Source of the DNA: Oxobacter pfennigii
Lineage (GTDB): Bacteria > Bacillota > Clostridia > Clostridiales > Oxobacteraceae
DNA: 64,000 nt
Direction: 5' to 3'
NCBI RefSeq assembly: GCF_001317355.1
Contig: NZ_LKET01000068.1
Span: 124,001 to 188,000, forward strand
Made by a program: the position numbers and the translations under genes
Notes under the pieces: generated by a model
Seen by the model: the letters and a program-made list of their open reading frames with translations, nothing else
Database searches by the model: none
Told to the model about the DNA's origin: nothing
Part shown: positions 49,232 through 57,796 of the stretch, one piece after another
Layout: every line of letters starts with the position of its first letter
How positions within the stretch are numbered: position 1 is the stretch's first letter

Positions 49232-49426
49232 ATGCCAACTATTAAAATTGAAATGACAAAGCAAACTAAGGAAAAGAAACAGGAGATAATAGAGAAGGTC
49301 ACACAAACCATGCATGAAGTGACCAACATACCAAAGCAGTCCTTTTCAATATACATAAACGAATACGATGCTGACAGCATAGGTGTGGGCGGAGTGCTTT
49401 TATCCGAACGCCACAAACAGGGATAA
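49232..49426 (+). CDS. 4-oxalocrotonate tautomerase family protein
   Basis: A 64-residue protein that, after Met removal, begins with Pro (MPTIKIEMTKQ), the catalytic base of the tautomerase superfamily. The rest (KQEIIEKVTQTMHEVTNIP, FSIYINEYDADSIGVGG) fits the beta-alpha-beta fold of hexameric 4-OT enzymes. ATG 49232 follows AAGGAGGTGG; this start also puts Pro second. The substrate is not predictable, and no degradation genes are nearby. TATAAT at 49190-49195 may be its own promoter. Confidence 0.88.
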   Translation: MPTIKIEMTKQTKEKKQEIIEKVTQTMHEVTNIPKQSFSIYINEYDADSIGVGGVLLSERHKQG

Positions 49427-49462
49427 GACACAATATATTTTAACACTCTAGCATGCAAAAGA

Positions 49463-49501
49463 AAAGCCTCACGGAGCAGTGTAAACTGTCCATGAGGCTT
49501 T
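49463..49501. terminator. Bidirectional terminator between tautomerase and transporter genes
   Basis: AAAGCCTCA (49463-49471) pairs with TGAGGCTTT (49493-49501) around an inner GCAGT/ACTG stem; the flanking genes converge on it. Confidence 0.75.
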
Positions 49502-49523
49502 ATAATATTTATTGAAGTATTTA

Positions 49524-50912
49524 TTAAGCTGCCTGAGCTTTTCTCTTATCAATTTCTGCCTGGTATCCTGCAAGCTTTTCTTTTGTCAATCTGTAGCCAA
49601 TAGCCAAGATTAAGGCAGATATTAAAGCAAATATACCAGGTATGAACAAGAATACGTTTATAACGGCATTCTTAAGCTCTAATGATGCTGTTGCCGGGTC
49701 AGCTCCTGCAACAAAGCCTGCCGCTGACAATACTATAGGAATTATTGTACCCCTTGCTATAACAGCTGATTTAAGGGATAAGTTCATTAATCCCATTATG
49801 AACGGAGTAGCATTTTTACCGGTCTTCCATTCTCCGTATACTGAAACATCAGAGTAAAGAGCAACCATTACTGCTGTTAATACTCCAAGGAAGAACCTTA
49901 CAACAGATACTACTACGAAGAACATAGTTACGTTCATTGCTACGAATTTGCACAAAATCAATGAGGCAGCAAGACCAAAAAGTCCAACCACCGTTGCATT
50001 CCTTGAAGATAATGCTTTTGCAACGGGTCCGCTTGCATATGAGCCTATAACCTGCGCTATAGCTCCAATAAGGAGATATACAGGAAGAAGAGCCATGTTC
50101 TGCGCAACGTATGTGAAGTAATATGCTGCTGCTGCAGTCATTATGAAGTTAACCATATATCTGAAGAAGTCTCCTAATAACAATACGAGAAGCGGAGGAT
50201 TCTGGAACACCATCTTTAACATAACTCCACCGGATACTTTTTCAGCTTTTGGAGCTGCCGAGCTTTTTGCTGTATTTTCTTCTACTTCATATCCATCAGT
50301 GATTTTAAATACTGTCCAATAACCAATTAACATTGTAGCGGCCATTATTCCTGCTAATAATGAATATCCTAATACCTCATTACCTGTAACAACTCCCAGC
50401 CATTGTGCCAAAGGTGAACCTATATATGAATAGAACACACCAGCTAAAGCGGAGTAAGTTGCACGTCTTGATGCAAGAAGACCACGTTCTTCAGGGTTAT
50501 TCGCCAAAACTGAAATTAAAGATACATTTCCAACCCAAGCTATATTCCAAATAATATGACTTAAAATAAATCCGGCACAAACTAAAAATGCAGCTACTGG
50601 CTCCGGTCCAATTTTTGTATACTGGAACATATACAGAACTACAACCGCAGGTGGTGCAATAAGCATCCAGGAACGGTTACGTCCCCATTTCATAGGCTTG
50701 GTACCACTTATTATAGCGCCATAGAAGGGAGATAAAACTGCATCAACTATACTTGTTACGGAACCTATAAGAGCAACCATTGGCAGCGAAAACTTTGCAA
50801 CATTTGTTAGAAAGAATACGAATAAATAGAGTTCTACGCTGGTCATCAGTGAGAAACCAAGATCACCAACACCATAGAACGTCTTTATGGCTTTACTTAG
50901 TGGTTTTTTCAT
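49524..50912 (-). CDS. Major-facilitator transporter of the GPH (glycoside-pentoside-hexuronide) type
   Basis: A 462-residue protein with twelve membrane helices. The N-terminus IKTFYGVGDLGFSLMTSVEL and ALIGSVTSIVDAVLSPFYGA (about residues 43-62), KWGRNRSWMLIAPP and the later YSDVSVYGEWKTGKNATPFI (about 353-372) are typical of GPH cation:sugar symporters. The C-terminal tail is basic. No sugar gene lies nearby, so its substrate is open. It is the only gene in its transcript. Confidence 0.85.
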   Translation of the reverse strand: MKKPLSKAIKTFYGVGDLGFSLMTSVELYLFVFFLTNVAKFSLPMVALIGSVTSIVDAVLSPFYGAIISGTKPMKWGRNRSWMLIAPPAVVVLYMFQYTKIGPEPVAAFLVCAGFILSHIIWNIAWVGNVSLISVLANNPEERGLLASRRATYSALAGVFYSYIGSPLAQWLGVVTGNEVLGYSLLAGIMAATMLIGYWTVFKITDGYEVEENTAKSSAAPKAEKVSGGVMLKMVFQNPPLLVLLLGDFFRYMVNFIMTAAAAYYFTYVAQNMALLPVYLLIGAIAQVIGSYASGPVAKALSSRNATVVGLFGLAASLILCKFVAMNVTMFFVVVSVVRFFLGVLTAVMVALYSDVSVYGEWKTGKNATPFIMGLMNLSLKSAVIARGTIIPIVLSAAGFVAGADPATASLELKNAVINVFLFIPGIFALISALILAIGYRLTKEKLAGYQAEIDKRKAQAA

Positions 50913-51327
50913 CTAATTACACTCTCCTTAAGAAAATAGATTATGAATGCTGTAATTGCTTATTAAACCCGATCCTTCACGGAATAACCAGAAACTCAAC
51001 TCCTTTCTAAAAATAATCTGCAATAATTGTTATAATTAAATTAACTTTCCACCTAATATAGAAGGATGGAAAAATAAGCTTCTGGAATAATATTAAATTT
51101 TAATATGCTTTATATAATAATAACACTTATCGAACATTGCTTTTACATTTGCAATATCTTGTTTATTATTTTATTTATATAAGCATTTATATACTAGCAT
51201 AAATTCGACAAGTTGTTAATACCTTTTGCAGTTTTTTAATTATTTTATTATCGTTTGTATTATTTCTTTTAGCCTGACATTTATTATATACAGAAATATT
51301 ACAAATTTCAACACAGAAAAAACAAAT
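50913..51327. other. AT-rich leader region of the transporter gene, no gene seen
   Basis: This stretch contains the ribosome site and presumed promoter of the leftward transporter gene. I see no open frame with a ribosome site and no clear RNA structure. Short stop-rich frames are chance. Confidence 0.4.
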
Positions 51328-51385
51328 AAATGCTGGGAGAGAAACGTGACTTATCCAATTCTCATGTCTCTGTCTCCCAGCATTT
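51328..51385. repeat. Inverted repeat with 13-bp perfect arms
   Basis: AAATGCTGGGAGA (51328-51340) and TCTCCCAGCATTT (51373-51385), with partial pairing inside. It lies beyond the greA-like stop (leftward) and may end that transcript. A G6C5 palindrome (51425-51437) lies between it and the greA stop. Confidence 0.6.
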
Positions 51386-51439
51386 ATCAACGAAATCAAA
51401 GCTCTTTCAGTTATCGGAACAGTTAGGGGGGCCCCCTCC

Positions 51440-51922
51440 TTAAATATCTTTGCCCTCCGTTATTGCGATCTTCTCAATTCTTACAGTATATTCTCCGTTT
51501 AAAGATTGTATCTTAATTTCATCTCCGGCCTTGTGCCCATATATTGCCTTTCCAAGGGGGGATTCAATACTGATTATATTTTTTAAAGGATCCACCTCTA
51601 CAGTTGTAACCAGATGATATTCTTCTACTTCATCATCCTCAATAAATCTTAAGGTTATGGTCTTTCCTATGCCCACTTCATCAATTGAGGTCTTATCTTC
51701 TATTATAGTAGCCGTTCTTATCATTCTTTCCAAATAACGTATCCTGCTTTCGTTTTTCCCCCTCTCCCTTTTAGCGGCCTTATATTCGAAGTTTTCACTT
51801 AAGTCACCATGGGCTCTTGCTTCTTTGACGTCCTCAAGTATCTTGTATCTTAATACGACTTTCCTATATTCTATTTCTTCCTTTAGCTTGTTTATAGCTT
51901 CCTGAGTAAGATAATTGTGCAT
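51440..51922 (-). CDS. greA: GreA/GreB-family transcript cleavage factor
   Basis: A 160-residue protein with the GreA layout: an N-terminal antiparallel coiled coil (about residues 1-75) with the tip acidic pair in RAHGDLSENFEYKAAKRER, which reaches the polymerase active site, and a C-terminal FKBP-like domain with IISIESPLGKAIYGHKAGDEI. It restarts backtracked RNA polymerase. I set the start at ATG 51922 (MHNYLTQEAINKL), after AAGAAGG; the longer frame lies within the ribosome-site region. It is 19 bases after the EamA gene and may be co-transcribed. Confidence 0.9.
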   Translation of the reverse strand: MHNYLTQEAINKLKEEIEYRKVVLRYKILEDVKEARAHGDLSENFEYKAAKRERGKNESRIRYLERMIRTATIIEDKTSIDEVGIGKTITLRFIEDDEVEEYHLVTTVEVDPLKNIISIESPLGKAIYGHKAGDEIKIQSLNGEYTVRIEKIAITEGKDI

Positions 51923-51941
51923 ATAAAAAACCTTCTTCCTG

Positions 51942-52850
51942 CTAAGAGTTAACAGCAATAGATTCCTTCCTGGTGAAATTCTGCATCTGGGACAAAAGCA
52001 TACCTAAAAGCATTAATGCGCATCCCATATAGCCCCTCGCGCCTAAATTTTCATTTAGTATTATAAACCCTCCAAGACTTGCAAAAACCGTTTCCATGCT
52101 GAGTATTATGGCCGCATGGGATGGCTCGGCATGCTTTTGACCCATAACCTGTAAGGTATAGGCTATTCCCACTGAGCAAATACCTCCATATAAAATGGGC
52201 ACTCCGGCGCCCACTATCCCCTCAATGGTTATGTCTTCAAATAGTAAAGCAGCAGCTCCGCTAAGCATCGCACAAGTTAGAAACTGAAAACACGAGAGCA
52301 GCAGAGAATCTACCTCCCCACTGAAACGGTCAATTATAATTATATGTAGTGCCCAGAAGAAAGCTCCAAAGAGCTCGAATAGATCTCCTCTTGATATTGT
52401 AAAGTCCTCCATTACGCATAAAAGGTAAAGTCCGGCTATAGCAACCAAAACACCCATCCATGTGCTCAAGCGCACGTATTGCTTTAAGAATATACCTAAA
52501 ATCGGAACGATGACAATGTACAGCCCGGTGATAAATGCAGCCTTTCCTGCCGTAGTCTCAATAAGCCCTATTTGCTGCAATGATGCACCTATAAAAAGTA
52601 CGCTGCCGGCAAGGATTCCTGCAAACAGCGGATTCTTCTTGCCCTTTTCATTGTCAGGCTCATGGTTTTTTTTCTTTCTCATAAAAAAAATAAGAGGCAA
52701 AAGAGAAATGCTTCCTAATATAAACCTTATGCTGTTAAAGGTAAAGGGTTCTATATAATCTACGCTTAATCGCTGCGCCACAAACGCAAATCCCCATATG
52801 AGGGCTGCCGCCAGCAAAAACAAATTGGATTTTAATTTCTGTGCCTTCAT
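51942..52850 (-). CDS. EamA-family (DMT) transporter
   Basis: A 302-residue protein with ten membrane helices in two EamA repeats (FLLAAALIWGFAFVAQRLSV at the start; LLSCFQFLTCAMLSGAAAL near residue 185). These drug/metabolite transporters export amino acids or other metabolites; the substrate is unknown. The NH2 end is AAAGGAG-supported at ATG 52850. It shares a transcript direction with greA. Confidence 0.85.
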   Translation of the reverse strand: MKAQKLKSNLFLLAAALIWGFAFVAQRLSVDYIEPFTFNSIRFILGSISLLPLIFFMRKKKNHEPDNEKGKKNPLFAGILAGSVLFIGASLQQIGLIETTAGKAAFITGLYIVIVPILGIFLKQYVRLSTWMGVLVAIAGLYLLCVMEDFTISRGDLFELFGAFFWALHIIIIDRFSGEVDSLLLSCFQFLTCAMLSGAAALLFEDITIEGIVGAGVPILYGGICSVGIAYTLQVMGQKHAEPSHAAIILSMETVFASLGGFIILNENLGARGYMGCALMLLGMLLSQMQNFTRKESIAVNS

Positions 52851-52910
52851 TTTATAGTCTCCTTTTTACGTCTTTTACTGTGAAAGACCAAATATGAGTT
52901 AAATAATATA

Positions 52911-52980
52911 ATATTTCGAATGGCTATACCATTTGAAATCATTGCTTATGAAATTTGCTATATAAATTTTATGATATCAT
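52911..52980. repeat. Intergenic palindromic repeat, copy 3
   Basis: ATTTCGAATGG (52913-52923) pairs with CCATTTGAAAT (52929-52939, one G-T pair), followed by TATGAAATTT/TAAATTTTATG (about 52948-52972). These match the second and third hairpins of copy 2 in order and spacing. Confidence 0.6.
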
Positions 52981-53077
52981 ATAGCTTGTAAACAAATCAA
53001 TATTTTCACAATATGGATTTAGTTTAGTCAATACTGGCTAAGTGTACAAATATTACAAATAAACAACAAACTATTCC

Positions 53078-53106
53078 TTGACACTTTTACTTGTCAAAAC
53101 TATAAT
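53078..53106 (+). promoter_or_regulatory. Consensus sigma-A promoter of the glycine riboswitch-serCA operon
   Basis: TTGACA (53078-53083) and TATAAT (53101-53106) with a 17-bp spacer, matching the consensus throughout. The -35 lies within a dyad TTGACA-N8-TGTCAA (53078-53097) that might be an operator. Confidence 0.85.
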
Positions 53107-53148
53107 TAAGCTTAATATATTACATACAATTCAATATATTCGGATGAT

Positions 53149-53316
53149 TGTTGAGGAAGAGCAGCTGCGCGTAAATGACACTGGCAGCTCACCAAAGGAG
53201 TGAAACTCACGGGTTAAAAAGACTTCAACAGGACGAACCTCTGGAGAGACCATTGATTGGCGCCGAAGGGGCAAATTTCTTTTTTTAGAAATAATCTCTC
53301 AGGCAAAAGGACAGAG
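53149..53316 (+). ncRNA. Tandem glycine riboswitch
   Basis: The second aptamer (53239-53316) shows the class signature CTCTGGAGAGACC, GGCGCCGAAGGGGCAA, TCTCAGGCAAAAGGACAGAG. The first aptamer (53149-53231) is more divergent: P1 TGTTGAGG/CTTCAACA, then CACCAAAGGAGTGAAACTC and GGGTTAAAAAGAC. The linker GGACGAACCTCTGGAGAG is as in known tandem glycine switches. It stands before serC, about 100 bases upstream of the start, with a TTTTTTATTTTAT tract in between that could be part of an expression platform. Confidence 0.88.
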
Positions 53317-53418
53317 ATAATGCATATCTATATGCTTATTTACTATACATTCCCAGGGGTTTACCATCAGTTTGCCCTTTTTTATTTTATAAAAATTTAT
53401 TATATGAGGAGAATTCAT

Positions 53419-54495
53419 ATGAAGAGAGTATATAATTTTTCTGCCGGTCCCTCCATGCTTCCTGAATGGGTACTTAATAGAGCATCTGAAGAAATGCTTG
53501 ATTATAAAGGAAGCGGAATGTCTGTTATGGAAATGAGTCACAGGTCAAAAGCATTTGCTTCCATCATTGAGAATGCTGAAACAAGCCTTCGCAAGCTTAT
53601 GAATATACCTGAAAGTTATTCAGTGCTTTTTTTACAGGGCGGTGCCTCTACTCAGTTTGCCATGGTTCCTATGAATTTTATGTGTAAATATAAAAGCGCT
53701 GATTATATAAATACCGGCTCCTGGTCTAAAAAAGCCATGACTGAAGCCAAATTATTCGGTAATGTCAATGTTATTGCCTCTTCCGAAGATAAGAAGTTCT
53801 CATATATTCCTGAAAATTATACAATATCAAAAGATATAGACTATGTGCATATCACCGGAAATAATACAATCGAAGGAACCCGTTTTACTACCCTTCCGGA
53901 TACCGGCGACGTACCTCTGGTTGCCGATTACTCCAGCAGTATTTTATCTGAAGAAATTGATGTCACAAAATTCGGGCTCATATACGCAGGTGCTCAAAAG
54001 AACATGGGTCCTGCCGGCCTTACAGTGGTAATAATAAGAAATGACCTTCTAGGTAAGCATTTTGAGAACACGCCCTCCATGCTAAGATATGACGTACAGG
54101 CAAAGGGTAAATCTCTGTATAACACCCCTCCCTGTTACAGCATATATATTGCCGGCTTGGTATTTGAATGGCTGCTCCAATTAGGCGGTGTAAAAGCAAT
54201 GGAGAAGATAAATATGGAGAAAGCGGAAATTTTATATAGTGCATTGGAGGAATCAAAATTATTTACCTCCCCTGTCAATAAAAAGGATAGGTCATTAATG
54301 AATATACCATTTATGGCACCTACCGATGAGTTGAACAAGAAATTTATCTCTGAAGCCGAAGTGATGGGTTTGACAACACTTGGAGGCCATGCTTCCGTAG
54401 GCGGTTTAAGAGCCAGCATTTATAATGCTATGCCTATTGATGGAGTAAAGAAGCTGGCGGAATTTATAAGGAAATTTGAAAAGGAAAATATATAG
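53419..54495 (+). CDS. serC: Phosphoserine aminotransferase
   Basis: Converts 3-phosphohydroxypyruvate and glutamate to phosphoserine, the second step of serine synthesis (PLP enzyme). The 358-residue protein begins MKRVYNFSAGPSMLPEWVL; MSHRSKAF, LFLQGGASTQFAMVPMN (about residues 68-85) and the PLP-lysine region YAGAQKNMGPAGLTVVIIR (about 190-208) are clear. GAGGAG lies before ATG 53419; the longer frame upstream runs through the riboswitch and is not used. It is followed after 11 bases by serA. Confidence 0.95.
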   Translation: MKRVYNFSAGPSMLPEWVLNRASEEMLDYKGSGMSVMEMSHRSKAFASIIENAETSLRKLMNIPESYSVLFLQGGASTQFAMVPMNFMCKYKSADYINTGSWSKKAMTEAKLFGNVNVIASSEDKKFSYIPENYTISKDIDYVHITGNNTIEGTRFTTLPDTGDVPLVADYSSSILSEEIDVTKFGLIYAGAQKNMGPAGLTVVIIRNDLLGKHFENTPSMLRYDVQAKGKSLYNTPPCYSIYIAGLVFEWLLQLGGVKAMEKINMEKAEILYSALEESKLFTSPVNKKDRSLMNIPFMAPTDELNKKFISEAEVMGLTTLGGHASVGGLRASIYNAMPIDGVKKLAEFIRKFEKENI

Positions 54496-54506
54496 GAGGA
54501 CTTTGA

Positions 54507-55679
54507 ATGTATACAGTTAAAACCCTTAATAATATATCAAAGATGGGACTCGATCTTTTACCATCAGATAAATATACTGTATCGGAAAACGTTGAAAATC
54601 CCGATGCAATTATAGTTAGAAGTGCCAACATGCTTGACATGGAGCTGCCTTCAAACCTTAAAGCCATAGCCCGTGCAGGAGCCGGAGTCAATAATATCCC
54701 AATCGACAAGTGCAGCGAAAAAGGAATTATAGTATTCAATACTCCCGGAGCCAATGCAAACGCCGTTAAAGAGCTTGTACTGACTGCCCTTTTTCTTTCG
54801 TCAAGGCACATATATCAGGGCATGAATTGGGCAAAGACTCTAATCGGCAAGGGGGATGAGGTAGGCAAGCTGGTTGAAAAGGGGAAATCCCAATTTGAAG
54901 GCCCGGAAATAAAAGGCAAGAGAATCGGCGTAATCGGCCTTGGGGCTGTCGGCGTAATGGTGGCAAATGACGCTTTGGCTTTAGGCATGGATGTAATAGG
55001 ATATGACCCCTTTATTTCCATAAGCTCAGCCTGGGGATTATCCTGTAATGTAATAAGAGCTTCCAGTCTGGATAACCTCATTGCAACGTCGGATTATATA
55101 TCAATACACATTCCCTTAAGTTCAAAAACCAAGGGCATGTTTAACAAGGATAAATTTAACATAATGAAAAAAGGTGCCCGCCTTATAAACCTTGCAAGAG
55201 GCGAATTGGTGGAAACCTGTGATGTTTTGGAGGCTTTGGATAAGGGTATTTTATCCTGCTATGTAACAGACTTCCCTTGTGAAGAGCTCTTGAAGCATGA
55301 AGGAGTCATAAACATCCCTCATCTCGGTGCTTCTACTCCCGAATCTGAGGAAAACTGCGCTATAATGGCAGCTTTACAGGTAAAAGATTTTCTAGAAAAC
55401 GGCACTGTAAGAAACTCTATAAACTTCCCCGACTGTGAGCTTGAGCATTCCGGAAATTTACGCCTCACAACAGTCCACAGCAATATACCCAACATGATAG
55501 GCCAGATTACAACCATACTGGCTCAGAATAAAATAAATATAGCAAACATGCTCACTCATCAAAAAGAAGAGCTGGCATACAGCATAATAGATATCGATGC
55601 TGCTTTAAGTGCAGATGTCGTGGAAAGAATCAAAAAAATAGAAGGCTTAAGAATGGTCAGAGTTCTTTGCAATCCATAA
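54507..55679 (+). CDS. serA: D-3-phosphoglycerate dehydrogenase
   Basis: Oxidises 3-phosphoglycerate to 3-phosphohydroxypyruvate, the first step of serine synthesis. The 390-residue protein has the 2-hydroxyacid dehydrogenase fold: VIVRSANML and AIARAGAGVNNIPID (about residues 58-72), the NAD-binding KRIGVIGLGAVGVMVANDAL (about 138-157), RLINLARGELVET and a C-terminal ACT domain (from about 315, TVHSNIPNMIGQITTILAQN). It is the shorter, single-ACT type. It is cotranscribed with serC under the glycine riboswitch. Confidence 0.93.
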   Translation: MYTVKTLNNISKMGLDLLPSDKYTVSENVENPDAIIVRSANMLDMELPSNLKAIARAGAGVNNIPIDKCSEKGIIVFNTPGANANAVKELVLTALFLSSRHIYQGMNWAKTLIGKGDEVGKLVEKGKSQFEGPEIKGKRIGVIGLGAVGVMVANDALALGMDVIGYDPFISISSAWGLSCNVIRASSLDNLIATSDYISIHIPLSSKTKGMFNKDKFNIMKKGARLINLARGELVETCDVLEALDKGILSCYVTDFPCEELLKHEGVINIPHLGASTPESEENCAIMAALQVKDFLENGTVRNSINFPDCELEHSGNLRLTTVHSNIPNMIGQITTILAQNKINIANMLTHQKEELAYSIIDIDAALSADVVERIKKIEGLRMVRVLCNP

Positions 55680-55691
55680 TTAATATTAATA

Positions 55692-55735
55692 AAGAGCTTT
55701 ACTGCTATCCATATTGATATCGGCAAAGCTCTTTT
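55692..55735 (+). terminator. Terminator of serCA
   Basis: AAGAGCTTT (55692-55700) pairs with AAAGCTCTT (55725-55733) followed by TTCAT, with an inner short stem; a modest T-run. Confidence 0.5.
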
Positions 55736-55748
55736 CATATGCCTGTAA

Positions 55749-56378
55749 TTACTCCTGTTCTTTTCTAAGCTTAATCCTTCTCCTTCTATATGCCCATAAA
55801 GCTATAATAATGATGCCTGCGGCTCCCAATAAAAAATATGTAATATTTGAATAAATGTCCATGAACTCAACAATTTTATGCCAGTTTTCTCCTAACAGTG
55901 CGCCGGCGCCTACCAGTAATATATTCCAGATCAAGCTTCCTGCCACGGTAAATAACAAAAAAGGTGTAAATTTCATTTTTGACATACCGGCAGGAATGGA
56001 TATTAAGCTTCTGATTAAAGGAACCATCCTGCAGAAAAAAACTGCCTGGTTGCCATATCTTCTGAACCAGGAAGAGGCTTTGTTGATATCATCATTTTTT
56101 ACCTTAAGTATATGTCCATAGCGGTCTATTATTTTTTCCATTTTATTTCCGTCATACAAATGGCCTATTTTATACAGCACTATGGCACCGCCTACTGAAC
56201 CCGCCGTCGAATATAGGACTACTCCTGAAAACGTCATTTTCGTATATGTAGTCATAAATCCGCCGAAGGTAAGTATTATCTCCGAAGGTATGGGAGGAAA
56301 AATATTTTCTATTGCAATCAAAAGAAAGATGCCTAGATATCCAAACTGCCCCATAAATTCCGTTATCCAATTTTGCAT
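55749..56378 (-). CDS. DedA-family membrane protein
   Basis: A 209-residue protein with about five hydrophobic segments. LLIAIENIFPPIPSEIILTFGG (within residues 18-41) and FCRMVPLIRSLISIPAGMSKM (about 115-135) are the DedA/SNARE-associated signatures, including the conserved Glu and the FxRxxPxxR motif. DedA proteins are lipid flippases for undecaprenyl phosphate or phospholipids. The C-terminus is basic (RRRRIKLRKEQE). Confidence 0.9.
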   Translation of the reverse strand: MQNWITEFMGQFGYLGIFLLIAIENIFPPIPSEIILTFGGFMTTYTKMTFSGVVLYSTAGSVGGAIVLYKIGHLYDGNKMEKIIDRYGHILKVKNDDINKASSWFRRYGNQAVFFCRMVPLIRSLISIPAGMSKMKFTPFLLFTVAGSLIWNILLVGAGALLGENWHKIVEFMDIYSNITYFLLGAAGIIIIALWAYRRRRIKLRKEQE

Positions 56379-56507
56379 ACTATTCCTCCTGTTTTTTACT
56401 GTTCATTCTCATGTAAATTTATAAGCTTTTACCCAATTACAATTCATATCTATAATATCATAAATAAGCCCATAAAATAGGTTTTTTTCTTAATTAATAA
56501 CATAAAA

Positions 56508-56547
56508 TTATGAAGCCTTCATACTCAAATGTATGAAGGCTTCATAA
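56508..56547 (-). terminator. Terminator of gap
   Basis: A 17-bp perfect stem TTATGAAGCCTTCATAC/GTATGAAGGCTTCATAA with a 6-base loop and, leftward, TTTTATG. Confidence 0.8.
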
Positions 56548-56563
56548 TAATCCTGCCTTAATA

Positions 56564-57574
56564 TTATAATCTTTCTGCTACATAATTTATAAGATCTGCA
56601 ACCCTGCAGGTATATCCCCATTCATTATCATACCAGGAAACCACTTTAGCCATATTTTTTCCCGTAACCATGGTGGAGAGTCCGTCAACTATTGATGATC
56701 TTGGATCCCCTTTGTAGTCCACTGAAACAAGAGGCTCGTCGGAATATCCCAGTATGCCTTTTAAGCTCCCTTGTGATGCATTTTTTAAGGCTTCATTTAT
56801 TTCCTTCTCTGTAACTTCTTTTTTAAGCTCGCACACAAAGTCAGTTATTGAGACTGTAGGGGTAGGCACGCGAAGTGCAAAACCGTTAATTTTTCCGTTT
56901 AAGCTGGGCAATACCTTGCCTACTGCCTTTGCAGCACCGGTGGTAGTAGGAATTATCGATACAGCCGCAGCCCTTGCCCTTCTTAAATCCTTATGACTTT
57001 TATCAAGAATTTCCTGATCATTGGTATATGCGTGTACTGTAGTCATTAAACCTTTTACTATACCGAAGTTTTCATCTAAGACCTTAGCCACGGGAGCCAG
57101 ACAGTTGGTTGTACAAGAAGCGTTGGATATAATATGATGATTCGGTGATTCATATTGACCTTCATTGACACCCATTACAATTGTTATGTCTTCATCTGTT
57201 CCAGGGGCAGTTATAATAACCTTCTTTGCACCGGCTTCTATATGTGACATAGCCTTGCTTCTCTTGGTGAAAGCGCCTGTTGTGTCAACAGCTATATCAA
57301 CACCTAATTCTTTATACGGCAGTTCCTTAGGATCACTGCTTGAAAAAACTCTTATTTTCCTGTTATCAATTATAAGTGCGTTTTCTTCATATTCGATGGT
57401 ACCGTTGAAATGCCCGTAACTGGAATCAAATTTAAGAAGATGTCCCAGGGTTTCAACAGATGACCTGGCATTTATAGCGACGATTTCAATATCATCATTC
57501 AACTGCTCCTTTGCTATTCTCATGAGTACCCTTCCGACTCTTCCGAATCCATTCATAGCTATCCTTATTGGCAT
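56564..57574 (-). CDS. gap: Glyceraldehyde-3-phosphate dehydrogenase, type I
   Basis: Oxidises and phosphorylates glyceraldehyde 3-phosphate in glycolysis. The 336-residue protein starts IRIAMNGFGRVGRVLMRIA (NAD-binding), and has the active-site ISNASCTTNCLAPV (Cys about residue 151) and the HAYTNDQ block with catalytic His. The AARAAAVSIIPTTTGAAKA stretch and WYDNEWGYTCR near the end are typical. It stands alone, not with pgk or tpi. Confidence 0.96.
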   Translation of the reverse strand: MPIRIAMNGFGRVGRVLMRIAKEQLNDDIEIVAINARSSVETLGHLLKFDSSYGHFNGTIEYEENALIIDNRKIRVFSSSDPKELPYKELGVDIAVDTTGAFTKRSKAMSHIEAGAKKVIITAPGTDEDITIVMGVNEGQYESPNHHIISNASCTTNCLAPVAKVLDENFGIVKGLMTTVHAYTNDQEILDKSHKDLRRARAAAVSIIPTTTGAAKAVGKVLPSLNGKINGFALRVPTPTVSITDFVCELKKEVTEKEINEALKNASQGSLKGILGYSDEPLVSVDYKGDPRSSIVDGLSTMVTGKNMAKVVSWYDNEWGYTCRVADLINYVAERL

Positions 57575-57764
57575 GACAAATCCCCCTTAAAGAATAATTA
57601 AGATTTATATTAAAAATCTTCCATTAAATACAGCTAACATAATATATTATACGTATGAATTGTTTAAAATGTCAATATATAGTATAGTATATATATACAA
57701 TAGTGTATAACAAATAATCGCAAAATCAATAATTTTATATATTATTAATATTATATAAAATGAA

Positions 57765-57793
57765 AAAGGGTACTTCAAATTGAAGTACCTTTG
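57765..57793 (-). terminator. Terminator of the methyltransferase gene
   Basis: GGTACTTCA/TGAAGTACC stem with AAT loop; leftward it runs into CCTTTTTCATTTT, directly after the stop. Confidence 0.75.
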
Positions 57794-57796
57794 TTT

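Noticed and set aside
51425-51437. GGGGGG-CCCCC palindrome as a recombination site
   Set aside because: It is a short homopolymer palindrome with no flanking repeats or integrase gene; more likely part of the greA transcript end.
53257-53418. Extended N-terminus of SerC through the riboswitch
   Set aside because: The frame is open by chance; it crosses the conserved aptamer and lacks a ribosome site, whereas ATG 53419 has both a good site and the family N-terminus.
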